Counted from the first letter of the stretch, positions 1 through 7,883 are shown. The stretch is DNA of 14,704 bases from NIOZ-UU13 sp041862635 (GCA_041862635.1 JBGVTO010000286.1:1-14704), one strand, 5' to 3'. The notes: a model not told the origin generated them from the sequence alone. Program-made: numbers and translations.

Positions 1-2318
1 ATGTAGCCCAGGCCGAGCTGATGTGCCCAGCCTTGGCCGAAAAGCTGGTCCGACAGGCACCCTTTGGCATACTGATGTTTTGGATGCTTCTCAAGGTCAA
101 CAAGCTGAATGAAGTATTCACCGTCCCAGAGACGCTCAACGCTCAGTCGGCTGCCGCTTTCGAATATCTTCCGGCAGCGTTTGGCGAACCGCCCGTCACC
201 CATATCTTTTGCCATTTCCTCGCCGGCGCGAAGCGCAGCCAGATACAGCGAGCCGACAAACGTATTGGGGCCCTCGAAGTTGATGTCATAGGTATTGTGC
301 TGACTGTTCTCGATAAAGCCGTCATCGTTGCCATCCTGGGCGATGGAGAACTCCAGGGCCTTTTTGATGTGCGACCAATTGCGCTTTAGAAAGGCATTGT
401 CGGCTGACATCTGGTGCTCGCGATAGGCCTTGAGTATTGTACCGCATTGTCCATCGGCGGCGTAAGCGCGGTTGCTTCGAAATCCAACCAGGCCGCTCTT
501 GGAATCGAATCCCTCGCCAAAGTCTTGCATTTCCCTGGCACTGCGTTCAAGCTCCGGGAAAAGACGTGCCGGGGCATGGGCATAGTTCCACACGTGGGTG
601 CAGGTACTGGGGCAACAGCCGACGCCCTCCCACGCCCAGAACCGGCCGTTCTTCCACCACTGGCACGTCCCCGTCGCAAGGTTGCACACAGTGGAGTGCA
701 AGCGGAATAGCAGCCAACGAGGCAGCGTACTGTGCTCGTAGTAACTCTTGTACCACTTAGCAGTATCGCCGGCAAGCCGCTCGTAGTTATCGAGGACATA
801 ATGAGCAACCTCGGCAGCACTATTGAAGCGGCTGGCATACTCATGGCCGTTCGGATGGTTGGGAAAGAACCACGTAAGGACAAAAATGAAAGAGTGTCTG
901 GCACCGGGCGCCAAATCTACAGTACGAGTAGCCAGAGCCGTACTATGTCTCTCGGTAACAGGCCAGGCAACATTCTCCTCAATATTAAGATCTACGACCC
1001 AATCACCAAGAAACGAAAGAAGCTGGCGGACATCCTGAGACGAAGCTCCCTCTTCCGCAAAAGCCAAGGCCAGCGAGCCATAATCAGCAAGCTGCTCGAG
1101 CGGACCCATCCACCCGCTCTGTGGCTCATCCGAAAGTTCAATCTGGTCAACGTTAATATGCCCCCACCCGCCTGAGAATCGGTCGAATATCAGAATTTGT
1201 GCCGTTTTACCCTCGAATTCCTGAATATTCCAGAAATACCACTCGAGCTTCTCGTCGTTCTTGCCGGCTGCGGTGCGTGCCACCTTGCCGTCGACAAGCA
1301 AATTAATACACGTCTGACCAGCGTGACTACCGCCGCCGATCAGAAAGTTGATAAACTTCCGTGAGATTTTGAAAGGCGGTGACGTCAGTGTGCCATTGGG
1401 CTTGTCCCCATCCAAAAAACTATTTACAAACCCCTTGCCGAGAAATCCGCTCACCTTTTGCTGATTTGGCAGCGTGCCCTTGGCAGGTCCTTTCCCGAAA
1501 GCCTCTCCGGTTACATTCCAGTCGCCATAGTCCGGGCCCTCGAAGTCAGCCAGGACAATTTTCGGCCGAGGCTTCAGGTCAACCTTAGGTACAGGCGCCT
1601 TCTCTGCTGTGTGCACAATCAGCGTCCGCTCATTTTCATTGACAATCCGGCTTCGACGCAGGACATGAATGGCCTTTGCCGAATCAATGCAAACCGCGTT
1701 CTCAAGCCATCCCAATACACCTGCCCAGAGGTTTGTCTCGGAGACATTCTCTACGACGATATGAAACAGCGTGGCCGGAAGTGCAGAATCTTTTGCATTA
1801 AGCGGAATAAAAAGAGAAGAGGCCGTCAACGCAATCCTTACAGGTAATCTATCTTCACTGTACCGAACGACACCAATAGGGTATAAACCGACAAACTCTA
1901 CAGTCTCAAAATCTTTGTTTAATGCCCTCACAAAGACCTTGTCATCTTGTTTCATAATGACTGCAAAGCCGGAGTCCACAGGCGCACTCGGCCTGTAGTA
2001 GCGGTAATTATCCCGACCATAACCTGTGAAAACATGGCGGTTGAAAATTTCCCACAGGCCGAGCGTTCCGTCGCCACGCAGATAGAGCTGTCCTGTTGCT
2101 ATGCCCCCTACCGGCATACCAATCGTCTCAAGCTCCTGGCCGCGATAGACTTCCTGCCGGCCCCGCTCAAAAAGATGCTGCACCACATCCTGCGATAGCT
2201 GTTTGTCCAGGGGAACAAGATGTTCGGCTTGCTGCTCCTCTGCCTCGGCTGTGCTGGGAACCGTCATAAAAAAACCGCAAACTACAAATACAATTACGGT
2301 CATCCGGTATTTTCTCAT
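1..2318 (-). CDS. Secreted GH116-family beta-glycosidase with an inserted binding-like domain, partial (3' end off window)
   Basis: The reading frame is open from the ATG at 2318 to the window edge, 772 complete codons with no stop, so the C-terminus is missing. Residues 1-26 form a signal peptide ending in AEA. Residues about 55-560 match the N-terminal beta-sandwich of GH116 (GBA2-like; an early motif is ETIGMPVGGIATGQLYL). The catalytic domain follows, with WEGVGCCPSTCTHVWNY giving the likely nucleophile Glu564, and IENSQHNTYD giving the likely acid/base Asp678 by analogy with human GBA2 and Thermoanaerobacterium GH116. SDQLFGQGWAHQLGLGY near the edge is also typical. Residues about 255-397 look like an extra beta-sandwich (FINFLIGGG, INLLVDGK, GGWGHINVDQIELSDE) of a type seen in GH32-like proteins. 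The family hydrolyses beta-glucosides or beta-xylosides; this substrate is unknown. AGAGAGGAA lies about 8 bases before the start. The gene follows the GH172 gene after 34 bases, so they are probably cotranscribed. Confidence 0.88.
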   Translation of the reverse strand, partial: MRKYRMTVIVFVVCGFFMTVPSTAEAEEQQAEHLVPLDKQLSQDVVQHLFERGRQEVYRGQELETIGMPVGGIATGQLYLRGDGTLGLWEIFNRHVFTGYGRDNYRYYRPSAPVDSGFAVIMKQDDKVFVRALNKDFETVEFVGLYPIGVVRYSEDRLPVRIALTASSLFIPLNAKDSALPATLFHIVVENVSETNLWAGVLGWLENAVCIDSAKAIHVLRRSRIVNENERTLIVHTAEKAPVPKVDLKPRPKIVLADFEGPDYGDWNVTGEAFGKGPAKGTLPNQQKVSGFLGKGFVNSFLDGDKPNGTLTSPPFKISRKFINFLIGGGSHAGQTCINLLVDGKVARTAAGKNDEKLEWYFWNIQEFEGKTAQILIFDRFSGGWGHINVDQIELSDEPQSGWMGPLEQLADYGSLALAFAEEGASSQDVRQLLSFLGDWVVDLNIEENVAWPVTERHSTALATRTVDLAPGARHSFIFVLTWFFPNHPNGHEYASRFNSAAEVAHYVLDNYERLAGDTAKWYKSYYEHSTLPRWLLFRLHSTVCNLATGTCQWWKNGRFWAWEGVGCCPSTCTHVWNYAHAPARLFPELERSAREMQDFGEGFDSKSGLVGFRSNRAYAADGQCGTILKAYREHQMSADNAFLKRNWSHIKKALEFSIAQDGNDDGFIENSQHNTYDINFEGPNTFVGSLYLAALRAGEEMAKDMGDGRFAKRCRKIFESGSRLSVERLWDGEYFIQLVDLEKHPKHQYAKGCLSDQLFGQGWAHQLGLGY

Positions 2319-2352
2319 CTTTCATTTCCTCTCTTTTCTAAGACAATTGCGT

Positions 2353-5300
2353 TTATCGTTTTTGGGCTTTGCGCGCGGTACCTTCAAGCTTAATTGCCAG
2401 CAAAGTCGGCTCTACAATATGCAGGTTATTCAAAAGAGGCTCAGTATATTTGATGTCCCCGTACTCAGCCTGGTTGAAATGATGCTGTTTGCCCACGTGG
2501 TTATTCCAGTCCACTCCTTCTGTCAAAAAACCATACGGGCCGTGATGGTGTTTAGCTATCGCCCGCAGGATAGTAAGCCCATCGGCAAGGTACGATTTGT
2601 TGTTAGTATCGATATAAGCTTCGATATACGCCAATGCCGCCTCAGCGTTTTCCCACAGGTAAGCCGTGTCCCAGCTTTTCTCCATAAAGAGCAGTCCTTT
2701 GGTCTGCACACCGTTTCTGTCCTCTTTCATCTTAAACTGCTCCAGGCCGGCAAGGCATTTCTCATAGGCAAAATCACTGATTGTCTTCTCACCGAGCAGC
2801 TTGGCCGCCTCTCGCAGAACACGGAACGCCACAGAGTATGCAACATTTTCATGTTCGTCATAAGTGTCATGATTAATACTGCCAAAGAACCCGCCCGCTT
2901 CCATGAAAACGCTTACCTTTTTTCTGACTATTTCTGTATAGTCTGCAAGCCCTCGTTTTGTAAGCCCCGTATATAACTGAATAATGAATAGTCCGTCACC
3001 GCTTTTCTGGAATAAGATATCCGAGTCGCCGTATGCATTCTTGGGGTAATGCTTCCCGTCGGGTTCACAGCGACGGGGAAACCAGCCGTTCGATGTAGAC
3101 TTCACATTCGTGTCGAGCCATTCTGCCGTCTTTATAGCCGCATCTCGCATCTTGCGCCTTCGTTCACCATCAAGCTTGTCACTAAAAATCAGAAGCTGAT
3201 ACGCGACCTTTGCCATCGAGCCGGGGCAGAACCAGTTATTCTTGTGCTGATAGTTAAGACAGAATCGATTGGTAGTGGTCTCCCGGTAGCCGGTTATGAA
3301 TCCGGTTTCATAGTCGATAAATCCATCCTCTAATACATGGTCCAGCAGCGAAAGAGCTTTTTTTTCCAGAGATGGGTCTTTGATATGCCTGGCAAACAAA
3401 TAAATTTCATAAGCACCACCGACCGCATTTGCCGCCCAGCCGGGCCCTTCAAGATTGCCAAAATCATGCCAGCCCATTACATTACCATCTTTGTCAACAA
3501 AGCTTGACTTACTACAGAGATGCCCCTTGTAAGGTATCAATGTGTATTCCGCAAACCTGACCGAATCACGCACAGAATCAAAAATCGTATAAGATGGATT
3601 CTCCGGCAGATAAAAACTGGACTGCACTTCCTCCAGCTTGAGGTAATCAAGTCCAAACATATACTTCTTAACAGCTTTTTCATTTGCTCCAACAATCTCA
3701 ACTCCCAATGTATGCTGACCCTTGCTGAGTTTATGAATACCCATATCCAGAACGCCGGTAGCCACTACGCCATTGTTGTAAAGGTCGATTGGTTTGCCAA
3801 GTTTCTTATCATCCAGATAGAGCTGAACAATGCCATAATCAATCGCTTTTGTAAGCTGCATAGTTAGCCTGTACGTTGCGGTTTTCTCCACCTGCACAGC
3901 TAACTCAAGCCTATCACCCGGCTTGGCGCCGGTCCACCACATGTGAGCATCACCACTCCAGTTAGCGCCGAAGCCGTACATATCCTGTCGTCCTGCGTTC
4001 CCGGCCGTCTTTGAGAGAATTTTATTCTGTTCACCTTCTTGCGCCCCTTTGACTTTGAAAACCTCGATTTCCGTCCAGTATCCGGTGCGCTGTCCTACAG
4101 GTACGGGCTGATAAGAGTCACTTTGACCTGCCGCCTGATACCAGTAAGCCGTAGCGGCATAAAGTGTCGGCTTGCTATTCGGATAGTATTTCTCAATCGC
4201 GGCCTCAAAGGATTTTTGGAACGGCACATTGTCAGTGATGTGCCAGCGGTTCACTGAAACGTGCCCTCGGTTACCCATGCTTATCGTCTGATTATGATAG
4301 CAGTTACTAAAAAGCGTCGGGTCGCACCAGGCATAGCCGAAGTAGTCTTCGGAGCCGGTGCCAATCGTAGAGGGGAATTTCTCGCCATCGACAAAAAATT
4401 TCTCGTCCCCCTCACCCCACCATCCGCCTCTCGGATTCCACACGTGCAGCATTACGCCGCAGTAACGCCCCCGCCCTTTCGTCTTGAGCATAGTCCAGTC
4501 GATTGCTCTGCGCTCAGGCTCTTCAGGCAAAAATACATCACGGTGCCACTTTGCATGGAATCTTCCGAGATTCTTAATCGGCTTTGTAAGCGGGGCGTGT
4601 GTAATCTTAAAAGAAGCTACATGTTTTTTATCTCCGTCATTGGTTAATTTTAATAAGGCACTTTTCTCAAACGGCATATACCAATAGCAATAAAAGCCTC
4701 CATCCGTCATCCCCAACGGCAGAGACTTATACTTGTTAACACCGGCAGCGGTACCAAAGAAGTCTCCTAACGGCACCCAAACGCTCGGCCTGGATTCGCC
4801 GTCCCAGTAAATGCTCAAAACAAGCTCACGGAGAACATCACGGTCCTCAGAAGATTCAGGCAAATACATACTCACCTTAAGAGCCGTGATAGCACGTTTG
4901 CCCTTTAACCTGGCGACCGTCGCCGTAGCGCCTGGAGCAATTGTCATTTCATTCTGCTTGATTGTTTCTTGACCCGGGCGCTGCCCCGCCGGGTCAACAC
5001 CGCATCGGGTAAGTATCTGGTTTGCTTTATCGAGAGCTTCGGATTCGGCAAGGGAGAGGTTACGCTCAAACGTCGGCAGAATGGTGACTTTAGGATAAGT
5101 CGTGTACGTAAAATGGTAGTACCTTCCCCAGTCTCCTTCTGCTGTGATTTTACACGACTTCTGGAACGGAATAGGGACATAGCAGTTCTGTCCTCTTGCT
5201 GTCATATGCACCAAAGCAGGGTACGTAAAAGGCTCATTCTCCCGATTGAAGTACCCTATAAACGGCAGGTCAACAGCAGGCTCCTCGGCACCATCGAGAT

Positions 5301-5670
5301 AAATCTTCACGTGCCCCTCTTTAGCCAATGCCGACCAGATTCGCCAGATAACGCCGGGGCCTTCTATTTGGGCAAAAACAAGTTTGCCGTCTTCTTCACG
5401 AATGATGCCGGTACCATCGCGGTTAGCAGACCAATCAACATATTTCCCGGATGCCTCATCGTACTTACTCCGCCGGTCATAGCTCGACCACTGAGCACAC
5501 TTTTCACCCGGTACTGGCAGTATTGCAAGGTGCTCCAGGTCGGTAAGTCTGTGAATAAGGTCGATGTATGTCAATCTTTCTCCAGCGCAAGCTTGCGGCA
5601 ATCGACCAAAACCATGAAAAATGCAAATCACAAGCCACATTACGATTGGAGAAAAGCAGGACCTTTTCAT
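2353..5670 (-). CDS. Secreted GH172 (DUF2961) glycoside hydrolase with C-terminal helical domain
   Basis: The protein has 1105 residues. Residues 1-30 are a signal peptide (cleavage near ACAG). Residues about 35-545 match DUF2961, now GH172, whose members act on fructofuranosyl or D-arabinofuranosyl linkages. The signature GTGSEDYFGYAWCD is present. Glu420 (in WWGEGDE) and Glu441 (in GSEDYF) are 21 residues apart, the same spacing as the reported catalytic pair E270/E291 of the bifidobacterial enzyme. Residues about 565-683 form the beta-sandwich often attached to this family (WSGDAHMWWTGAKPGDRLEL). Residues about 690-1095 are extra: aromatic- and helix-rich sequence resembling an (alpha/alpha)6 glycosidase-type barrel (MGWHDFGNLEGPGWAANA, WFCPGSMAKVAYQLL, YGDSDILFQKSGDGLF). 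Plain GH172 proteins are much shorter, so this looks like a fusion. The ATG at 5670 is preceded by AAGGAAGTGAAAG. It is the first gene of a pair with the GH116 gene. The exact substrate cannot be told from sequence. Confidence 0.88.
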   Translation of the reverse strand: MKRSCFSPIVMWLVICIFHGFGRLPQACAGERLTYIDLIHRLTDLEHLAILPVPGEKCAQWSSYDRRSKYDEASGKYVDWSANRDGTGIIREEDGKLVFAQIEGPGVIWRIWSALAKEGHVKIYLDGAEEPAVDLPFIGYFNRENEPFTYPALVHMTARGQNCYVPIPFQKSCKITAEGDWGRYYHFTYTTYPKVTILPTFERNLSLAESEALDKANQILTRCGVDPAGQRPGQETIKQNEMTIAPGATATVARLKGKRAITALKVSMYLPESSEDRDVLRELVLSIYWDGESRPSVWVPLGDFFGTAAGVNKYKSLPLGMTDGGFYCYWYMPFEKSALLKLTNDGDKKHVASFKITHAPLTKPIKNLGRFHAKWHRDVFLPEEPERRAIDWTMLKTKGRGRYCGVMLHVWNPRGGWWGEGDEKFFVDGEKFPSTIGTGSEDYFGYAWCDPTLFSNCYHNQTISMGNRGHVSVNRWHITDNVPFQKSFEAAIEKYYPNSKPTLYAATAYWYQAAGQSDSYQPVPVGQRTGYWTEIEVFKVKGAQEGEQNKILSKTAGNAGRQDMYGFGANWSGDAHMWWTGAKPGDRLELAVQVEKTATYRLTMQLTKAIDYGIVQLYLDDKKLGKPIDLYNNGVVATGVLDMGIHKLSKGQHTLGVEIVGANEKAVKKYMFGLDYLKLEEVQSSFYLPENPSYTIFDSVRDSVRFAEYTLIPYKGHLCSKSSFVDKDGNVMGWHDFGNLEGPGWAANAVGGAYEIYLFARHIKDPSLEKKALSLLDHVLEDGFIDYETGFITGYRETTTNRFCLNYQHKNNWFCPGSMAKVAYQLLIFSDKLDGERRRKMRDAAIKTAEWLDTNVKSTSNGWFPRRCEPDGKHYPKNAYGDSDILFQKSGDGLFIIQLYTGLTKRGLADYTEIVRKKVSVFMEAGGFFGSINHDTYDEHENVAYSVAFRVLREAAKLLGEKTISDFAYEKCLAGLEQFKMKEDRNGVQTKGLLFMEKSWDTAYLWENAEAALAYIEAYIDTNNKSYLADGLTILRAIAKHHHGPYGFLTEGVDWNNHVGKQHHFNQAEYGDIKYTEPLLNNLHIVEPTLLAIKLEGTARKAQKR

Positions 5671-5740
5671 CTTTCACTTCCTTTATTTTTAAGCCTTATT
5701 AGTTCTCTCTTTGAAGCCCACATATTGTAATAATTGTAAT
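5671..5740 (-). promoter_or_regulatory. Upstream region of the glycosidase pair
   Basis: This 70-base AT-rich stretch lies between the terminator-like structure and the GH172 start, so any promoter for the glycosidase pair should be here. It carries a direct repeat (ATTACAATT, ATTACAATA on the coding strand; plus-strand 5723-5740) with TACAAT as a possible -10 box, but no convincing -35 box at the right distance. The ribosome binding site AAGGAA is about 8 bases before the ATG. GAAnTGAAAGATGA occurs at both the GH172 and the GH116 starts. Confidence 0.3.
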
Positions 5741-5803
5741 AAAAAAGGCCCATCCTTGCCAACGTGTTTCATAAAAAACACACTTCGACAAAAACGAGCC
5801 TTT
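5741..5803 (-). terminator. Nested stem-loop terminator after the third helical-protein gene
   Basis: On the coding (minus) strand, AAAGGCTC (5803-5796) pairs with GGGCCTTT (5751-5744), an 8-bp stem with one G-U pair, running straight into a T-rich tract (CCTTTTTTATT). The long loop contains a second hairpin, GTGTTT/AAACAC with a 6-base loop. The structure begins 24 bases after the stop codon at 5828. This fits a Rho-independent terminator that separates the helical-protein genes from the glycosidase pair. The long outer loop lowers certainty. Confidence 0.6.
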
Positions 5804-5827
5804 ACTGCCGGTACTTCGTCTGAGGTC

Positions 5828-6331
5828 TTAACGCCTTGGCCCGAACTGCTCTAATCCGAGTTTCTGCATAGTGTCTTCATGTTCTTTGTTGCGCTTTGCG
5901 ATTAGTTCTTCAAGACGCTTAGCTGTCTTCTCGGCTTTTTCCGATGTCGCCAAAGCATAAATCGCCTGAATTTCAGCTATGGACTCTTCATGCTCTCTGT
6001 CAAGCTGTCGTCGGCCTTTGAGTATCGTAACTTGCCGCTCAATTACTGCAAGTGCCTGCTGCCGCTCTTCTCGCATCTTCGTGAATGTTTCCCTTAATTT
6101 GGCTCTTTCTTCCTCGGACATCTCCTGCCATCGGCTTCGGTCAAACCCTGGAGCTTCCATGCCTGCTTTAAGCTTTGCAGCTTGGGCTTGAATCGCTTCA
6201 ATCGCATTGGTTTGTGCTTGACGGTATCGGGCGAAACGCTGCGCCCGGTCACTTTCCTCCTGGCCGAATGCAACCCAGACCAACGCCAGAACCACCAGAA
6301 CAACCACGGCTGACATTAGGTACCGCTTCAT
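5828..6331 (-). CDS. Exported charged helical protein, paralogue A
   Basis: The protein has 167 residues from the ATG at 6331, which has GGAGG 8 bases upstream. An in-frame TTG 15 bases further up overlaps that GGAGG and was rejected as the start. Residues 1-23 are a signal peptide (MKRYLMS, hydrophobic core, AFGQ). The rest is strongly charged and helical, with two related halves: NAIEAIQAQAAKLKAG then FDRSRWQEMSEEERAKLRE, then RQQALAVIERQVTILKGRR and AEIQAIYALATSEKAEKTA. No cysteine and no catalytic motif is visible. It is a clear paralogue of the two genes upstream and shares their leader. The size and export resemble periplasmic Spy/CpxP-type helical chaperones, but I cannot show homology and treat the function as unknown. 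It probably acts in the periplasm or on the cell surface. It is the last of the three, followed by a terminator. Confidence 0.85.
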   Translation of the reverse strand: MKRYLMSAVVVLVVLALVWVAFGQEESDRAQRFARYRQAQTNAIEAIQAQAAKLKAGMEAPGFDRSRWQEMSEEERAKLRETFTKMREERQQALAVIERQVTILKGRRQLDREHEESIAEIQAIYALATSEKAEKTAKRLEELIAKRNKEHEDTMQKLGLEQFGPRR

Positions 6332-6438
6332 AATACTGACCTCCAAAATATGTTAAAAAATTTATACCGCAACTGATTCCCACTACGGGAATTAGCCTTT
6401 TGACAAATCTGCTCCCTTCTGCTCGGCACAAACGCAAA
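6332..6438 (-). promoter_or_regulatory. Conserved leader, copy A (ACGCAAA box, dyad, GGAGG)
   Basis: This is one of three similar leaders. Plus-strand landmarks: RBS complement CCTCC just before the ATG, perfect dyad ATTCCC-ACTAC-GGGAAT at 6376-6392, and an ACGCAAA box at 6432-6438. On the coding strand exactly 31 bases separate GGGAAT from GGAGG, as in the other two copies. GGGAAT might be the -35 element of an extracytoplasmic-function sigma factor promoter, or the dyad might be an operator. This copy has the perfect dyad; the other two have one mismatch. Confidence 0.55.
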
Positions 6439-6518
6439 TGCACAGTCTTTCACTGCGGCAAGCCGAATCCGCTCACCTTGTCCCTTCAGTTTTTCCTCTC
6501 TATAGGGCTTAGACAGCC
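6439..6518. other. Short intergenic stretch after the redoxin-fusion gene
   Basis: These 80 bases lie between the stop of the redoxin-fusion gene and the conserved leader of paralogue A. I see only short inverted repeats (for example CGGC-TT-GCCG) and no T-run, so there is no convincing terminator. Readthrough into paralogue A is possible. Confidence 0.4.
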
Positions 6519-7757
6519 TTATCGAGCGTATTTGACAGTGCAGCCGTAAGGCTTGGTCTCCGCTGTGCTTACCGCTTTACCGGCAGTCGGTTCAGCCAAA
6601 GCCTTGTCAACATAGTTAATTACACCTTCTTTTTGTCTACCCATTGAATCGTCAATTGCACCTTCGTATACAACCCTGCCTCTGGCATTTATGATGTACA
6701 TATTGGGCGTAGTCACGGCACCGTAGGCTCGACCAACCTTCCCTGGCCTGTCATCAAGTATCGGATAAGGGAGCTTGTGTTTGGCCACAAACTCCTTGTT
6801 CGCCTGCGGGGTTGTATGGCTGGTACTGTTTACCGCCAGCCAGACGACGTTTTTGTCCTTGTACTTGTTCGCAAGCTCGACCATCGTACTTGGCTGCCTG
6901 TAATGGTACATGACATACGGGCACTCGAAATTGAACCACTCCAGTACCACAATTTTGCCCCTGTAGTCGGAAAGGCTTACGGTTTTGCCGTCAAAGCTGT
7001 TTAGCTCAAACTCTGGTGCTCTTTTGCCGGACCTTTCGCCTTCAATATCTCTTCCTGGATTGCCAGGCCGTTCCCTGGGCGGCCTCTCCAACCTTTCGGG
7101 CCTGGGCCTGGGTTCCGGCTCCCTGACTCCCGATTCCCTCTGGTATCGGGCAATCAGCCTTTCCAGACGACTGGCTGTCTGTGTGGCCTCCTCTTTTACC
7201 GCAAGCTCGTGAATCGCCCTTAGCTCGCCGATGGATGGCTGAGGTTCTGCTTGAGGTCGTCCTGGCCCTCTCAGTTTTGCAAGCTGCTCTTCAATGGCTC
7301 CAATCGCTGTCTGTCGCTCTCGAATCGCTTTGGCCATCTTCTCTCTTAATTTGGTCCTTTCCTCTTCAGAAAGCTCACGCCATTTGCTCCTGTCTATAGC
7401 TCCTGTACTTTGAATAGCTGCTTTGAGTTTTGCAACTTGCTCTTCAATGGCTTCGATTGCTTTGAGTTGTTCCTCTCGCCCAATGCCTCGACCTCTCGCA
7501 CCAAACCTCTCACGCATCTCGGCCCTGAACTTCTCTTTTTCCTCCTCAGACATATTCTGAAATCTCTCTCTCCTTTGGCGCATTTCGGCCATGAACTTTT
7601 CTCTTTCGGCCTCGGACATATTCTGCATTCTTTGCCTCATATTCTCCCGTTGCCGTTGTACTCTCTGTGCGGATGTGTCTTCATCCTGGGCGAATGCGCC
7701 CCAGGCAACCGCCAGAATCACCAGAACAGTGATGATTGAAATTAGGTACCTCTTCAT
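6519..7757 (-). CDS. Exported helical domain fused to a peroxiredoxin/thioredoxin-like domain, paralogue B
   Basis: The protein has 412 residues from the ATG at 7757, with GGAGG 8 bases upstream. Residues 1-24 are a signal peptide (MKRYLIS... AFAQ). Residues 45-85 hold two tandem copies of a QNMSEEE..KF.AEMR unit. Residues about 95-215 are the helical domain shared with the neighbours (KAIEAIEEQVAKLKA, WRELSEEERTKLREKM, RQTAIGAIEEQLAKLRG). A proline/arginine-rich linker follows (about 215-243). Residues about 244-395 are an AhpC/TSA-redoxin fold: GKRAPEFELNSFDGK, LSDYRGKIVVLEWFNFECPYV, TTPNMYIINARG. Cys279 in ECPYV would be the attacking cysteine; there is no CxxC. Cys406 in YGCTVKY near the C-terminus is a likely resolving partner, an arrangement seen in a redoxin group common in planctomycetes. 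It probably performs thiol redox or peroxide chemistry outside the cytoplasm; the substrate is unknown. It is flanked by two paralogues without the redoxin domain. Confidence 0.88.
   Translation of the reverse strand: MKRYLISIITVLVILAVAWGAFAQDEDTSAQRVQRQRENMRQRMQNMSEAEREKFMAEMRQRRERFQNMSEEEKEKFRAEMRERFGARGRGIGREEQLKAIEAIEEQVAKLKAAIQSTGAIDRSKWRELSEEERTKLREKMAKAIRERQTAIGAIEEQLAKLRGPGRPQAEPQPSIGELRAIHELAVKEEATQTASRLERLIARYQRESGVREPEPRPRPERLERPPRERPGNPGRDIEGERSGKRAPEFELNSFDGKTVSLSDYRGKIVVLEWFNFECPYVMYHYRQPSTMVELANKYKDKNVVWLAVNSTSHTTPQANKEFVAKHKLPYPILDDRPGKVGRAYGAVTTPNMYIINARGRVVYEGAIDDSMGRQKEGVINYVDKALAEPTAGKAVSTAETKPYGCTVKYAR
7503..7625 (-). repeat. Tandem internal duplication in the redoxin-fusion gene
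   Basis: Two adjacent copies encode QNMSEAEREKFMAEMRQRRERF (residues 45-66) and QNMSEEEKEKFRAEMRERF (67-85). The DNA is also similar; both begin CAGAATATGTC(C/T)GAGG. Neither short paralogue has this double unit. It appears to be a recent in-frame duplication that lengthened the helical region. Confidence 0.7.
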
Positions 7758-7867
7758 AATATTAGCCTCCAAAACAGATATAAAAGGTTACAATCCAACT
7801 CATTCCCACTCTGGAAATTAGTTTTTTTACAGACACTATCATAACTGGTGTAAGACAAGGACGCAAA
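7758..7867 (-). promoter_or_regulatory. Conserved leader, copy B
   Basis: The layout is the same as in copies A and C. The dyad ATTCCC-ACTCT-GGAAAT lies at 7802-7818 (one mismatch), the ACGCAAA box at 7861-7867, and an A-tract (GTAAAAAAAC on the coding strand) is next to the dyad. GGGAAT and GGAGG are separated by 31 bases. The RBS reads TTTTGGAGGCTAATATTATG, slightly different from the TCAGTATT spacer of the other copies. Confidence 0.55.
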
Positions 7868-7883
7868 CGGAAAAAGCCTTTAG

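Noticed and set aside
386..904. Minus-strand reading frame of 172 codons inside the GH116 gene
   Set aside because: It is in another frame from the GH116 sequence, which has clear catalytic motifs across the same bases.
1..2318. Frameshifted or broken GH116 gene
   Set aside because: The frame checked at the start, insert, both catalytic motifs and window edge is the same, with no stop met, so the gene is only truncated by the window.
2203..2976. Plus-strand reading frame (257 codons) across the GH172-GH116 junction
   Set aside because: It crosses two well-supported minus-strand genes and their RBS and shows no family motif.
4969..5730. Long plus-strand reading frame (253 codons) opposite the GH172 gene
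   Set aside because: It lies opposite the signal peptide and conserved GH172 domain, has no recognisable motif or good RBS, and its product has the Arg/Ser/Leu-rich look of an antisense shadow.
6332..6346. TTG start adding MEVSI to paralogue A (and the same at 7758-7772 and 8630-8644)
   Set aside because: The TTG is formed by the bases of the GGAGG ribosome binding site itself, which is correctly spaced for the ATG 15 bases downstream in all three genes.
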